64,000 nt of DNA from Drosophila pseudoobscura (lineage: Eukaryota; Arthropoda; Insecta; Diptera; Drosophilidae): NCBI RefSeq assembly GCF_009870125.1, contig NC_046683.1, forward strand, positions 35,665,869 to 35,729,868, given 5' to 3'. Within the stretch, counting starts at the first letter, position 1. Every line of letters starts with the position of its first letter. The notes under the pieces were generated by a model, which did no database searches, was not told the DNA's origin, and was given only the letters and a program-made list of their open reading frames with translations. The translations under genes and the position numbers were made by a program. Shown here piece by piece: positions 9,870 to 20,783 of the stretch.

Positions 9870-11374
9870 TCCATGCCATAAAAAAGGTAGAAAGTCTGAA
9901 GCAAAAAAGTATATAGGTATAGCAAAGTTATCCGCTCAGCATGGATTTATAAGGCGGCGATCAACCACCACGAACTTGTTAGAGTTTACCTCTTTCATTA
10001 TTAAAGACATTCAAGGTAACTTACAGACGGATGTTATTTACACCGACTTTAGTAAAGCATTCGACTCTGTAAACCATTCCCTTTTAACGCATAAACTTGA
10101 CCTTTTGGGGTTTCCGCCCAACCTCCTGAGATTATACACCGTATAAGACCGTATAGAATCAGTACAGAAAAACTTTTTACTCTTTGCTCTGCTGGGCCAT
10201 AACTGGGATGCAGGTGTGAGACTCCCATCTTACTCTAGTAGACTGCTATTAGTAAACCTCCCGTACTTAGTTAACCGTAGAAAAATGCTTGGTGTGATAT
10301 TTATGCACAACTTGATCAGGGGTGACATAGACAGCCCTGATCTGTTGAGCCGCATAAACTTCACGGTTCCTTTTAGATCTACTAGAAATTGTACACCGTT
10401 GTTCCTTCCGCTTTGTAGATCGAATTATTCCTTGCATGAACCGTTTAGCGTCTTATGCTCGGATTATAATTCCCTCTACCATATTATATTCCCCACTTAT
10501 TCTTTTCCTCTTATTAAATTACTAATCTTTACACACTTTTCTAGTAAATAGTAGTTGTAGTGGTATTTGTAAGTATATTTTGAATGCATGCTGTACAGTT
10601 GCAGAAATATGCTTAATTAATAGTTTATAATACCCGTCGGCATAACACAGTGACACCGTCAAACGTTTTTCTGCTTAACATGTAATATAATACCTCACGA
10701 CAACATACTAGCCATTGCAGTGAGTTCTGCTGACAATGCACTCTCTCCGCAGAGGGCGAAGACAGCGGTGCAATTGCTGACCATCACAATGTCGCAATTG
10801 CCCACCAGACATTGAAATTAACCATAATACACAAACATATATTTTTACAGACTCATCACTTTTGTACCTTTTGTTACCTATAAATAAGATTCAATTTCAT
10901 CAATAAAGTCAGTATCAGAAACAGTACCATAGCTGCCTGTCACTCATCTTCCATCGCAATCATCAGAGGCTGTCGCCGTGTCTTCAGACCCACCCAGAGT
11001 AGGATACCCACTCCGTAGTCCAACTGGTTCAAGTTCTAGTTGCGACGACCAAACTGTAGACGGTTTATGTAACGTATGCAACAGAGTTTCCTACATACAC
11101 ACATATTAGCACATGCTCAGTTTCTTAGTAAGTGTAGTGCTAACTTCCTCGAATATTAGTCTAACAACCATCTTTCCTGCATGTTCGCGTTTGGTTCGGC
11201 TACGCACCGCGCGTCATGCGGCAGCGCCCCTCGGTCGGTTGGGCCGGAGGAGGCCTGCGTTTTGCCTGGGATCCGCGCGTAACAGCCTTCTGCTGGTGTC
11301 ACACGGGCCACTTGACGGTGCAGTAATTGCATCGCCTCTTGATAGATGCAGTCATTGTATGTCAACGTCCAAAT
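9870..11374 (+). mobile_element. CR1-like LINE fragment, plus strand, with deletions and a solo LTR
   Basis: Starts near 9870 in the HKKG segment before the RT (compare 17880-17915), then FIRRRSTTTNLLEF and TDFSKAFDSVNH, then jumps at about 10130 to the ORF2 C-terminus (10216-10551: GVIFMHNLIRGDIDSPDLLSRINF). The 3' UTR resumes at 11112 after the solo LTR and ends at about 11374 (GTCAACGTCCAAAT), the same 3' end as copy C. RT palm and YADD region are deleted. Confidence 0.8.
10592..11111 (+). repeat. Solo LTR with 5-bp target duplication
   Basis: 520 bp, TGTACAGTTGCAG...CATATTAGCA, flanked by CATGC at 10587-10591 and 11112-11116. Removing it plus one duplicate restores continuous CR1 3' UTR as in copy C. 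It holds CCTATAAATAAG and AATAAAG, plausible LTR promoter and poly(A) signals near 10880-10910 (orientation inferred from these). The family was not identified; 5-bp duplication suits BEL/Pao or copia-type integrases. Confidence 0.75.
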
Positions 11375-11699
11375 AGAGATAAATTGAAATATCCGAAGAA
11401 GGTGGGATATACGAGCAAGTAATGAATATAGCGAAAGCGGGAAGAATCAGTTTTACACACAGGAATTCCAGTTCCTGTTGAACTTGGACTGTGAAGTGTT
11501 CTGACGTGAAGTAAGAGTCCACTGCAATTAGAACCCCTCCTGCACGTCGAGACGAACGGTCCTTTCTAAAAGTTGTGTACCGGCCTGCCAAAACCTCGGA
11601 ACTAAGAATGTCCGGCTTTAACCAGGTTTCAGTAAACACAATAACGTGGGAAGCAAATGCAACACTCTTCCGGAAAAGAATGCTGAGCTTACTACGCAA
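11375..11699 (-). pseudogene. CR1 ORF2 endonuclease start (copy B)
   Basis: Frame reads VIVFTETWLKPDILSSEVL, RSSRRAGGVLIAVDS and LEFLCVKLILPAFAIFI, the first beta strands of an APE-type endonuclease, then leaves the family at 11375. The catalytic GDFN segment seen in copy C is lost. Confidence 0.7.
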
Positions 11700-11734
11700 G
11701 CCTCTTACATTCTGATAGGTTACTAAAAGAGAAG

Positions 11735-12755
11735 TTAGTTTTTTGGAAAGGTTGGAGCAAGACGGGAAGTTGAGGAAGAGGAAGTTGAGGTTGAGGGTGG
11801 CACGCTGGAAAGATTTGGAAGCGATATGGGGGGCCTATTCTTCTTCTTAGCCTTAAACTCCTTCACCACCAAATGCTCCGGCCAAAATTTGGTGGAGCAA
11901 ATGGTGTCAAATTGAGTTGGGGAGATGCTTATCTTAAACGACGCTATCTCCCATGCATAAGAGAAGGTAAATTTCTCCACCTTTAAACCCACGGCTTTTA
12001 TTTTGCTTTGAATAAAAGCAGTTACATCATTAGATGTGAGGTCAGGGGCCAGCCGTGAAACAAAAACTTGTCGTTTTGGTGGGATTCCCACCAGTGGTTT
12101 AGTCACCACAGGTCTAGTACCTGTGGTGGCAATATCCGGAGGTCCGGAACGTCTATTTACTGGTGGGATCGGGATAGACGGGACAACTAGTGAACTTGCG
12201 GACACCACGGACACGGACGCTGCAGACGTACTTGGCTGCACATTCTCCGATGCATCTGGCGATGCAGATTCGGTAGCCGAATTCATCGCCAGCAGCTTTC
12301 GTTGCCTTTGGAGTGGCAAACGAGATCAACTGCTGCACACTTGGAGTGGTCGGAGTCAGTTTTTCGGCGGCGCACGGCTGAGTGACGGTTGGCACTTGCA
12401 AGTCCCGCGGAGTGACCTTTTTGCGCCTCGGAGACTCATTCAGCAGTTTTAAACCGCTAAACTGAGCCTCAATGGCTAGGAGCCGATCGTATTGGTTTTT
12501 GAAACCAACGGTCAGCTCCTTAAAGCCACTCCGCGTCTGCCTCATGAAAGATACCATTTCCTTCTCCACCGCACGGCATGCCTCGCAACTGTAATGCAAG
12601 CCATTACGTTTGGCTATAGCATCACTCACGAGGCCAGAAAATCCCGCGCATTTTGCGTGGACTACGCTGTCGCAGAGCCAGCAGGGGACATTCGGCTGAT
12701 CGTGAGTGATCTGCTTCTTGCAGGTTTTTTTGGCGCAGACCACAGCGAATTCCAT
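11735..12755 (-). pseudogene. CR1 ORF1 with PHD-type zinc finger (copy B)
   Basis: Start ATG at 12755. Residues 7-60 have the Cys/His pattern of a PHD finger: CAKKTCKK, CWLCDSVVHAKC, CEAC. A coiled linker follows (RLLAIEAQFSGLKLLNESPR). A frameshift near 12290-12300 moves the frame to 11735-12319, which carries the conserved KRQVFVSRLAPDLTSNDV domain, an RRM-like nucleic-acid-binding fold by analogy, and a Ser/Thr-rich tail. PHD fingers in ORF1 are a known trait of CR1 elements. Role in the living element: binding element RNA. Confidence 0.78.
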
Positions 12756-13329
12756 TTTTATTATTTAAATTTTTTCTTAAGAAAATTTACGAAGGAAAAT
12801 TAAAATTTCCAAAACAAATTGGTATCAGACCAATGTGCCAGACAACGCTCAAAGCGGAATTGGTAAGAAAAAAAAAGAGAGCAGAGTGGAGAGCGGTTAT
12901 AGCCAGAGCTACTAAGCAGAGAGCGCTATTGCTCAGAAAGTTTAAAGAGCGAGAGAGAAAGAACAGTTATTGAAGTTGAGGTGATAGCGAGAGAGTGATA
13001 AAACAACAAAAGCTACCAGACGAGAGCGGACTGCAACTCACTCACTGCAACAACACAACACAAGCCGACGCCGAAAAATAAAAAGTTAAATAATATTTTA
13101 ACACAAATCAAAAGGAATGCACTCGCGTAATAGAATTGGTTTCCAGATTGTTGTCTGGTTAGGGAGTATAATTAGAATTTAATTAGGAAAACACCGGCTG
13201 TTTATTCGAAACAAAAGGAAAAAATGCGGAGCGCAAAACAAAAACACGTCTGTTCACGACGAAAGAGAACGGAGACAATGACTACTTTCTGGACTACTTA
13301 GAGTTGGAGGTCGTCTGGCAACTCATCGC

Positions 13330-14525
13330 TAGGATTTGACGCTCAGCATCCGCTCATTCTGCCAAAGGGACATTCCATTACCTTTGCGCTGATAAGATAT
13401 TATCACGAAAGAAACCTCCATGCCGGACCTCGCGCCTTGCTATCCAAAATTCGGCTGGAATATTGGCCTATTGGAGGTATTAACGCAGTGTCAAGGGTCG
13501 TCAGCAAGTGTGTGAGATGCTTCAGGACTAGGCCGCACATGGTTGAACACATCATGGGAGACCTACCTAAGGAATGTTTGGAAGGATCTCGAGCTTTTGA
13601 AGTTACTGGTGGAGTAGATTACTGTGGACCTTTTTTCTACCGATCAGAAATCCGCACGAGGCCTCCGATCAAGTGCTACATTTGCGTATTCATCTGCTTC
13701 ACTTCTAAGGCTATACACATGGAGCTCGTAAAGGATTTGACCACCACATCGTTTCTAGGCGCACTAAAGCGTTTTACTTCCACTCGAGGAAGGCCAAGTC
13801 AAATTTGGTCGGACATTGCGACAAACTTCGTTGGGGCCACGAACGAGCTTCTGGAGCTAAAGAAGCTTTGTCTGACTGAACCGCATATGAAGGAGGTCCA
13901 TGAATCCTGCTTGGCTGACTCGATCGACTGGCGTTTCATCCCACTTCGCTCTCCGCATTTTGGAGGGTTGTGGGAAGCGGCCGTGAAGACCGCAAAATAT
14001 CACCTGTACCGCTCAGTTGGACCATCTGTGCTTAGCTTCGACGAGCTGCGCACTCTGATCTGTCAGATCACTGCAATTGTTAACTCTCGCCCTTTGCTCT
14101 CGCTTTCAGAAAATCCTGATGATTTAGACGTTTTGACTCCTGCTCATCGGCTTTTAAACGGCCCCCATGAGCAAATCCTCGAGCCTGACCTAACGAAGCT
14201 GAACTACAATCGTCTGGCAGCCAACTACAACAAATATTTTGGAGCCGTTGGCGCGAAGAGTATTTCACTCTTTTGCAAGAGCGCGCGAAGTGGCGCACCC
14301 CGCGCAAAACATCTGCAAGAACGACCTCGTTCTGGTGAAGGACGAAAATCTTCCTCCAATGCGTTGGCCACTGGCTAGAGTGGTCGATGTCGATGTTATG
14401 GGCAAGGACGGAGTGTGTCGCGTCGCTGACCTGAAGACATCCTCAGGAAACATCAGGAGGGCCGTCACTCGGCTTTGTTTGCTGCTCTTAAGGAATCTGT
14501 TGAGAGACTAGCTCCCAACGGGGGG
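13330..14525 (+). pseudogene. BEL/Pao integrase remnant
   Basis: The 13437-14378 frame carries the zinc-binding end (KCVRCFRTRP), the first Asp as VDYCGPFFYRS, the second as IWSDIATNFVGA (normally SDNATNF) and the Glu in GGLWEAAVKTAKYH. A frameshift at about 14215-14225, from a deletion of part of the NRLDGWQRV region, sends translation out of frame; 14239-14511 resumes the true frame with KNDLVLVKDENLPP and RRAVTRLCLL. An extra Gly in EVTGGVDYCG also differs from the other copy. Inactive. Confidence 0.83.
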
Positions 14526-14530
14526 GAGTA

Positions 14531-14924
14531 TGTTCGGGCCATCCGCTGAAGAATAACCGTAACTTTAAGCATTATTATTGTATGAGCAGAGAGAGCCGCC
14601 TATGTTGTAAAACGTTGACTTTCTGCAGCGCTGCTGCGCTCTCCCGCTAAAGGGGCTCTCTGCCGCCGCCACTTCGGCAATAACCTTGCTGTGCCACCGC
14701 CACTTCGGCAATCACTTTGATCTAACGCCGTCGTCTATTTTTAGTTCTATACTAACCCCTCTGCGCATTGGTTGCATATCGATCTCGCATAAATTTTATC
14801 TGGCCATAGCAAGCAATCGGCTTCCGCTAAGCCACCAAGATTAAATACGAATTATAAAGTTTAACCCAAATTCTCTTTTCATTTTGAAACACATAGGTGC
14901 CAAAAAAGCATGGCATCTCAAACA
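14531..14924 (+). repeat. 3' LTR of the truncated BEL/Pao copy
   Basis: 394 bp, TGTTCGGGCC...GGCATCTCAAACA, preceded by the purine tract CCCAACGGGGGGGAGTA. Inverted relative to, and slightly diverged from, the 398-bp LTRs at 56214-56611 and 62209-62606. Confidence 0.88.
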
Positions 14925-16309
14925 AGATTGTTACCAACATTTTTATTTCGACTTTTGATCATTCAAATATAACGAATTTGAATGCATATCGAAAATATGC
15001 AAAACATATGCAAAATATATGCAAACAAAATATGCCAAAAATATGCAAAATACACGCAGCATATGGAAAATATATGCACACGAATTTCATCGAAAAATTG
15101 AAGCTATACTACTTTCCCTTGTCCAACGCTTTACGATATATTTTTATATATAAATTGTTTAACAGCCTTTCCGAAAAGTGTTTTAAAATTGTTGGAAACG
15201 ATATAATTTGTGCTACTTGTGACAAAAGGGTGAATTTTCAATATTCAGTCTCTTGCGTACATTCTAACGCTTTAAATGTTTTATATTCCTTGCGAAAAAA
15301 AGATTTCAATTGCAGCAGCAGTTTGCTACTGCACTTCACAGAAGGTCCAAAGCATCCAACGAAAATGCGCCTACTTCCAGCAACACGTCTAGCAGCTTTT
15401 CAGACAATTCAAACGATGAATTTAAAATGGATCTATGTACAGTGTTGATTGCGGAAAATATACCATGGAATATGCTTAGCAATGCTACATTTAATAATTT
15501 CCTGAAAATATACACCGGGAAACAAATTCCTGATGAGAGTTCTCTCAGAAAGAACTACTTGGATAAATCCTACCAACAATCTATCCAGAAAATTCGCGAA
15601 AGTATAAAAGACGAAAGCGTTTCGATATCAGTCGACGAAACTACGGATAAGCAAGGGCAATATGTCGCGAATTCGATTGTAGGAACATTAAGCGAAAAGA
15701 ATCTTCATCCTCATTTTTATTGTCCTGTAAACAGTTGGAAGAAGTAAATAATGCAACTGTTTCTCGATTTGTGAACGGCAGAATTCGTATATTGTGGCCT
15801 TACGGGAATGAGTTAAAAGTTTTGTTACTCATAACGGATGCTGTGGCACATATGATAAAAGCTGGAAAAAAGTTTGAAGTTTTTTATCCGAATCCCTTAC
15901 ATATAACTTTTTTAGCACACGGATTAAATTAAATAGCTGAAAAAGTAAGAACATCGTTAACTCGTTCATATGCTGTGTGAATAAATTTTTGATAAAAGCT
16001 CCGCTCAGAGTACAACGCTACAAACAAATACTCAATAAGGAGTTAACCAGATGGGGTACATGGTTGAAGGCGGCATCATTTTATGCAGATAACATGGAGG
16101 GAATAAAAGAGGAACTATGTTTGTCAACAAAAAATATTTTAGTTTGGTAAATAAAAAGATTCCAAATTTGCATTTTAGGTTCTTGAAACACTGAACCCAG
16201 AAGATGCTGAACCCATTCAGCTGGCGAAGGCGCTGGTAGAAAATCCATAACTACATCAAGAATTTATATATATGTATAAAATCCCACTTCGAATGAGTTG
16301 CCGGAATAA
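14925..16309 (+). mobile_element. hAT transposon, 5' half
   Basis: Plus-strand hAT remnant. A subterminal cluster of TATGCAAA-type motifs (about 14995-15085) is mirrored by TTTGCATA motifs at 34915-35010 beside the transposase C-terminus, so the two halves are one element split by the CR1 insertion. No clear 8-bp target duplication or terminal inverted repeat could be fixed. Confidence 0.72.
15180..16300 (+). pseudogene. hAT transposase, N-terminal and central part
   Basis: Broken across three frames. About 15185: IVGNDIICATCDKRVN, a BED/CGGBP1-like zinc-finger start. 15310-15747: FLKIYTGKQIPDESSLRKNY, KIRESIKDESVSISVDETTD with the Asp of the hAT catalytic core, then VANSIVGTL. 15760-15930: LKVLLLITDAVAHMIKAGK and PNPLHITFLAHGLN. 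15980-16140: FLIKAPLRVQRYKQILNKEL and TRWGTWLKAASFYADNMEGI, the conserved hAT tryptophan block. Frameshifts near 15330, 15735 and 15930-15975 and several stops make it inactive. The C-terminus lies at 34570-34870. Confidence 0.82.
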
Positions 16310-16575
16310 TTTGGACGTTGACATGCAATGACTGCATGTTTCAAGAGGCGATGCAGTTACTGCACCGTCAAGTGGCCCGTGTGAAACCAGCGGAAGGCTG
16401 TTACGCGCGGTTCCCAACAAAACGCAGAGTCTTCCCGCCAACCGACCGAGGGACGCTGCCGCAAAGCGCGCGGCGCGTAGCCGAGCCGAACGCGAACATG
16501 CAAGAAAGATAGCTATTATTAGATTAACATTCGAGGAAAATTAGCACTAAACTTACTAAGAAACTAAGCATGCAA
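16310..16575 (-). other. CR1 3' UTR (copy C)
   Basis: Inverted counterpart of 11112-11374; contains the conserved GCGCGTAACAGCC block and ends ATTTGGACGTTGAC in plus orientation. The same block recurs at 46535-46757 and 52712-52935, which therefore are CR1 tails. Confidence 0.75.
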
Positions 16576-16604
16576 TCAAAATACAAAATAAACCACTACA
16601 ATTA

Positions 16605-19019
16605 CTAATTAATAGAAAGGTGTGTAAGGATTAGTAATTTAATAAGACGAAAAGAATTAGTGTTGGATATAATATGGTAGAGGGAATTATAATCCGAGCA
16701 TAAGACCCTAAACGGTTCATGCAAGGAATAATTCGATCTACAAAGCGGAAGGAACAACGGTATAAAATTTCTAGTCAGTCTAATAGGAATCGTGAAGTTT
16801 ATGCGGCTCAACAGGTCAGGGCTGTTTATGTCACCCCGATCAAGTTGTGCATAAATATCACACCAAGCATTTTTCTACGGTTAACTAAGGATGGGAGGTT
16901 TACTAATAGAAGTCTACTAGAGTTAGATGGGAGTCTTACATCTGCATCCCAGTTAAGGCCCCGCAGAGCAAAGAGTAAAAAGTTTTTCTGTACTGATTCT
17001 ATACGGTCCTGGTGTACTTTGTACTGAGGGCACCATACACAGGACGCGTATTCAAAAATCGGACGAACTAGCGAGGTATAGAGGAGTCTTTGTTATATAG
17101 GGGTCGTCAAATTCTTTTGACCACCTCTTTAGAAACCTAAGCACGCCCATGGCCTTATTTACCATTGTAGAAATGTGTTCGGAAAACTTTAACTTTGCGT
17201 CTAATAAGACACCAAGATCATTCACCAGGATAATTCTCTCAAGAGAACCACCAAATAGGGTATAGGGAGCCAACAAAGGGCTAGAACGACAAAATGTCAT
17301 TACTTTGCATTTCGCGGCATTAAGTTGTAACAAGATTGCACAGCAGCATGACTGAAGGTTATTGAGATCGGATTTCAAGCGAGAATAAAATGAAATGTCC
17401 TTATACTGGACACAGAGTTTAACATCATCCGCATACATATGTATGTAAGTACTCGAGAGTATGTTAATACCGAAGGCAAGTCATTAATAAAGAGTGTGAA
17501 GAGTAAGGGGCCTAGATGGCTGCCCTGTGGTACTCCCGAAGAAACCTTTACTGGTGAAGAGAGGAAGTTTTTGAAGAGTACTCTTTGAGACCTGGAACAA
17601 AGATAGCTATAAATCCATCTCAGGAGGTTGGGCGGAAAGGTCCTAAAAGGTCAAGTTTATGTGCTAGAAGGGAATGGTTTACAGAGTCGAATGCTTTACT
17701 GAAGTCGGTGTAAATTACAGCTGTCTGTAAGTTACCTTGAAAGCCTTTAATAATGAAAGAGGTAAACTCTAACAAGTTCGCGGTGGTTGATCGCCGCCTT
17801 ATAAATTCATGCTGAGTTGGAGTGCGGAGTTAATACCTTCTCAAACATTTTAGGAATAGCGGATAACCTCTATAATTTTTTGCATCAGACTTGGTACCTT
17901 TTTTATGGAGAGGAATTATAAACGATTCCTTCCAGATTGGGGGAAAGCAAGAGGAATCAATGGACAGGTTGAATAGTTTAAGCAAAGGTCCACACAGAGC
18001 CTCGGCGCAGTACCTGAGTACACAACCTGGAACCCCGTCTGGACCCGGTGAAAACACTGGCTTAACTAGTCGAAGATCATGAAGTAAGGAACATTCATTT
18101 AACAAGGGACTGAAAATGCCGTTCGACTTCGGTAAACCGTATGGGTACGGGTGACCAGAGTAGCTTTCGTCAGAATAGGTCGTTTGGAAAAATTGGGCAA
18201 AAAGATCGGCAATTGCCCGACCATTATTTGCCGACGTATTACAAAATGATAGCGGGTATGGGTGTGCGGACGTTCTACACTTACTGTTTACGAAGCAGTA
18301 AAACTGTTTTGGCTCCTGAGAAAAACGTATCCTGTATCGAGATAGGTAGTTCTTATAGCAATGAGCATTAAGAACTGAAAAGTTTGACCGAGCTATTACA
18401 TAGCGAGAGTGAGAAGTAGGAGAACCCACTTCTTGAAATTTTTTATAAAGTCTTGATTCTAAGTTTTTTAGGCTGTATAATTATTTGGTAAACCAAGGGG
18501 GCTTTCCAGATCTAATCGGACAAGAAAGTGGGACACAAGAATCAAAAAATGTGCCAAGAGCATTGTACAAAATGTTTGTGCCTTTTATGACATCAAGGGC
18601 CCAAGAAATTTTTTTAACAAGATTGACTTGAGACAGGGACAGGTCAAGCAAGCCGTCAACAAAGTCATGTCGTCACATGGGCACTAGGATACTAGACTCG
18701 TTTACCAAAGACCAAACAGTTCCTGGCAAGTTGAAGTCACCAAGAACTATCATACGATCTTTATCAGACAGCGAGAAGAAACAGCGGTTAAAGCGGACAG
18801 GTGCTGCTCATAAATTGAAATATCCGAAGAAGGTGGAATATATGAGCAAGTAATGAATATAGCGAAAGCGGGAAGAATTAGTTTTACACACAGGAATTCC
18901 AGTTCCTGTTGGACTTGGACTGTGAAGTGTTCCAACGCGAAGTTAGAGTTCACTGCAATCAGAACCCCTCCTGCACGTCGAGACGAGCGGTCTTTCCTAA
19001 AAGTTGTGTACCAGCCTGA
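16605..19019 (-). pseudogene. CR1 ORF2, endonuclease, RT and C-terminus (copy C)
   Basis: Most complete ORF2 here. 18750-19019: endonuclease RSSRRAGGVLIAVNSNF and ILPAFAIFITCSYIPPSSD, then VLGDFNLPGTVWSLVN in the next frame, holding the GDFN catalytic motif. 17830-18429: linker and start of RT (FSPGPDGVPG, WKESFIIPLHKKGTKSDAKN). 17600-17830: RT fingers and palm with several stops. 17052-17438: MYADDVKLCVQYKD, the YADD active site, then the thumb. 16605-16811: C-terminal domain ending FRLIKLLILTHLSIN. Multiple frameshifts make it inactive. Confidence 0.82.
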
Positions 19020-20361
19020 TATTACGAACCTTTGTTTTCTTCGGGGCAAGGCCGGCTAGCCAGTCATCCCAGGGCTGGGTACTTCCCAAGCCCTCAGGTC
19101 GCACAATATACCAACTAATTGGACATCTCGAACAAATTCAAACAACAAAAGTAACCGACAAAAAAAAACTGCAAACTACTCGACAAACAACATTACAGTA
19201 ACTTCTTTCAACACAGACGTGGACCAAGTCGAGATGTCGATGTTTTTACCTCTGACGTACCCACCCTACCTGAGATCCGAATCACGACGTTCTGGATCTC
19301 CCTGCAATGTGCAGCAGCCTTACCCTCTCGTTGCTGTGGCTCCTCTTCCCCCATATGAAAGCCGTTAGCAATTCATTTCCTTCGTTATAATTTTCACTTC
19401 AATTTCCTGCTTTTACACGTTATCATCGCTACACTAAGCCTGTCTATTCATGCCCCCCTCATCTTATCATTACGGGCGGTTAATAAATAAATAGATAAAT
19501 AGAAATAATTAATATAATAAATATAAATAAGTTACATGTAGATATAATGTGGGCGGACTTAAATTAGGGGATTAACATATACATATAACTGGAGACGTCT
19601 AACAAGAATAAATAGTGGGAGTAAAGAAGTTAATTGGTGCTTTTTTTCCTCTCCCTAAATGAACGAGGGACCTGCACTACGTGGCCAGAAGAGTTCCTTC
19701 GAGACCAGCAAAACCAAGCCAGGATGGCGGAGCTGTGGCCTATTCCCTATGGATTTGCCTCCCCCTTTGGAGCGGACTCACTCTTGTGCTTTTTGGGTCT
19801 ACTTTCCGTCCCGCTGGTCAGCTCTAAAGTTCCTGGTATTTCACTGATCTTGATCCCCTGGAATCACAGATTTATTTATCTTTTATCGGGTGATGGCCAC
19901 TACTCCATCCTCATCCCACTCACTTTTTCTTTGAAACCTAAAAAAAATCACTAGGTCACTATGTCCGGCGCGCATGCTCCTCCGTTGCGGGAATTTCTTT
20001 CTCTGAACCCCCTTTTGGCTTAGCTGCTCTGTTTAATGCTCCCGGGCCGCTGATCCCCATCGCTCTCTCTTCTATCGCCCTTGAACTAGGTTCAAGGGCA
20101 TGGCCTGATTCGGGCTGCTGGCGGCTCTCTTTTCTTTGGGGTATGGGTGAGTTGGCTTCGGGACTCCGTTATGGGATGAGATCGGAAATCTTCTCTCATA
20201 ACGGCTCCGGAGAGCGCGCGGAACTCTCACTCTCCAGGACCAGGTGGCGCCACTCTTGCTAACCTCTTCCCCTTAAATTTTGGCCTTGCCACTATGTTCG
20301 AACTTCTTTCCTCCGCACCGCTTCTATGGGAAATCACCTATCGATATCTTCGCATGCAACA
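19020..20361 (-). repeat. Gypsy LTR a (3' LTR of left unit)
   Basis: About 1342 bp. In plus orientation it starts TATTACGAACC (TGTTACGAACC in the other two) and ends GCATGCAACA. Long AT-rich stretch with TAATAAATAAATAG around 19480-19510. The 106-codon plus-strand frame inside is antisense to the element and is not annotated. Confidence 0.85.
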
Positions 20362-20783
20362 CCTAGCGAAAATTCGAGCGACCATGGCCGCGGAGAATAA
20401 TTCGCAAACATCGAAGAATTACGTTTCCCTAAAACTGCTGGCCTTCCCGGACATTACGGTGCCTAGGATCTTGCAGCGCTCAACGTAGGCTTACACCCAC
20501 TGGTCGGATATTCCCTACGTGAGTGCGTTTCCCTCGTTTCTGACTCAGTCTGAAGTTTTCACTACAATTTTAGGTCTTTGGCGTGAAAAATCCCCACCGG
20601 CCTCCCCGACAGATCCTCCAGCTCGTAGGCGTTATTCCCTACTGGACGTACGACTCTGCATTTTAGGAATTTCCGGGCGAACTTGGCGTTGTAGCTTTTT
20701 CCAAAGTCGCTGAGGGTGAAATTGCGCCTGTAAACTTCTTGGCCAGGTCTGGCGAAAAAGATTCGGGCCCGTTTGTTGTACCG

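Larger units (their letters stand above)
11375..13262 (-). mobile_element. CR1-like LINE, copy B, 5' part
   Basis: Minus-strand 5' half: 5' UTR (about 12803-13262), ORF1 (11735-12755) and the first part of ORF2 (11352-11699). It ends abruptly at 11375 against the 3' end of the plus-strand fragment, so the rest of ORF2 is missing. This is the best template here for ORF1. Confidence 0.82.
13287..14924 (+). mobile_element. BEL/Pao element (large family), 5'-truncated copy
   Basis: Plus-strand 3' third of the same family as the element at 56214-62606: integrase, polypurine tract and 3' LTR. It begins at about 13287 with TCTGGACTACTTAGAGTTGG, matching the inverted sequence near 57870. No left LTR or target duplicate, so the 5' part was lost with the junction to CR1 copy B. 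Confidence 0.88.
16310..19019 (-). mobile_element. CR1-like LINE, copy C, 3' part
   Basis: Minus-strand 3' part of a CR1 element inserted in the hAT transposon; its 3' end (near 16310) abuts hAT coding sequence. Interrupted at 19016-19019 by the gypsy array and resumed at 33004, where AAAACCTCGGAACTAAGAAT continues the sequence found uninterrupted in copies A and B (1405, 11590). Confidence 0.85.

Noticed and set aside
9870..13262. 5' inversion by twin priming of a single CR1 insertion
   Set aside because: Twin priming leaves the 3' end at the outer edge; here it is at the internal junction.
19634..19954. 106-codon plus-strand frame kept in gypsy LTRs a and b
   Set aside because: Antisense to the element inside an LTR, altered by a 31-bp insertion in LTR c, no motif.
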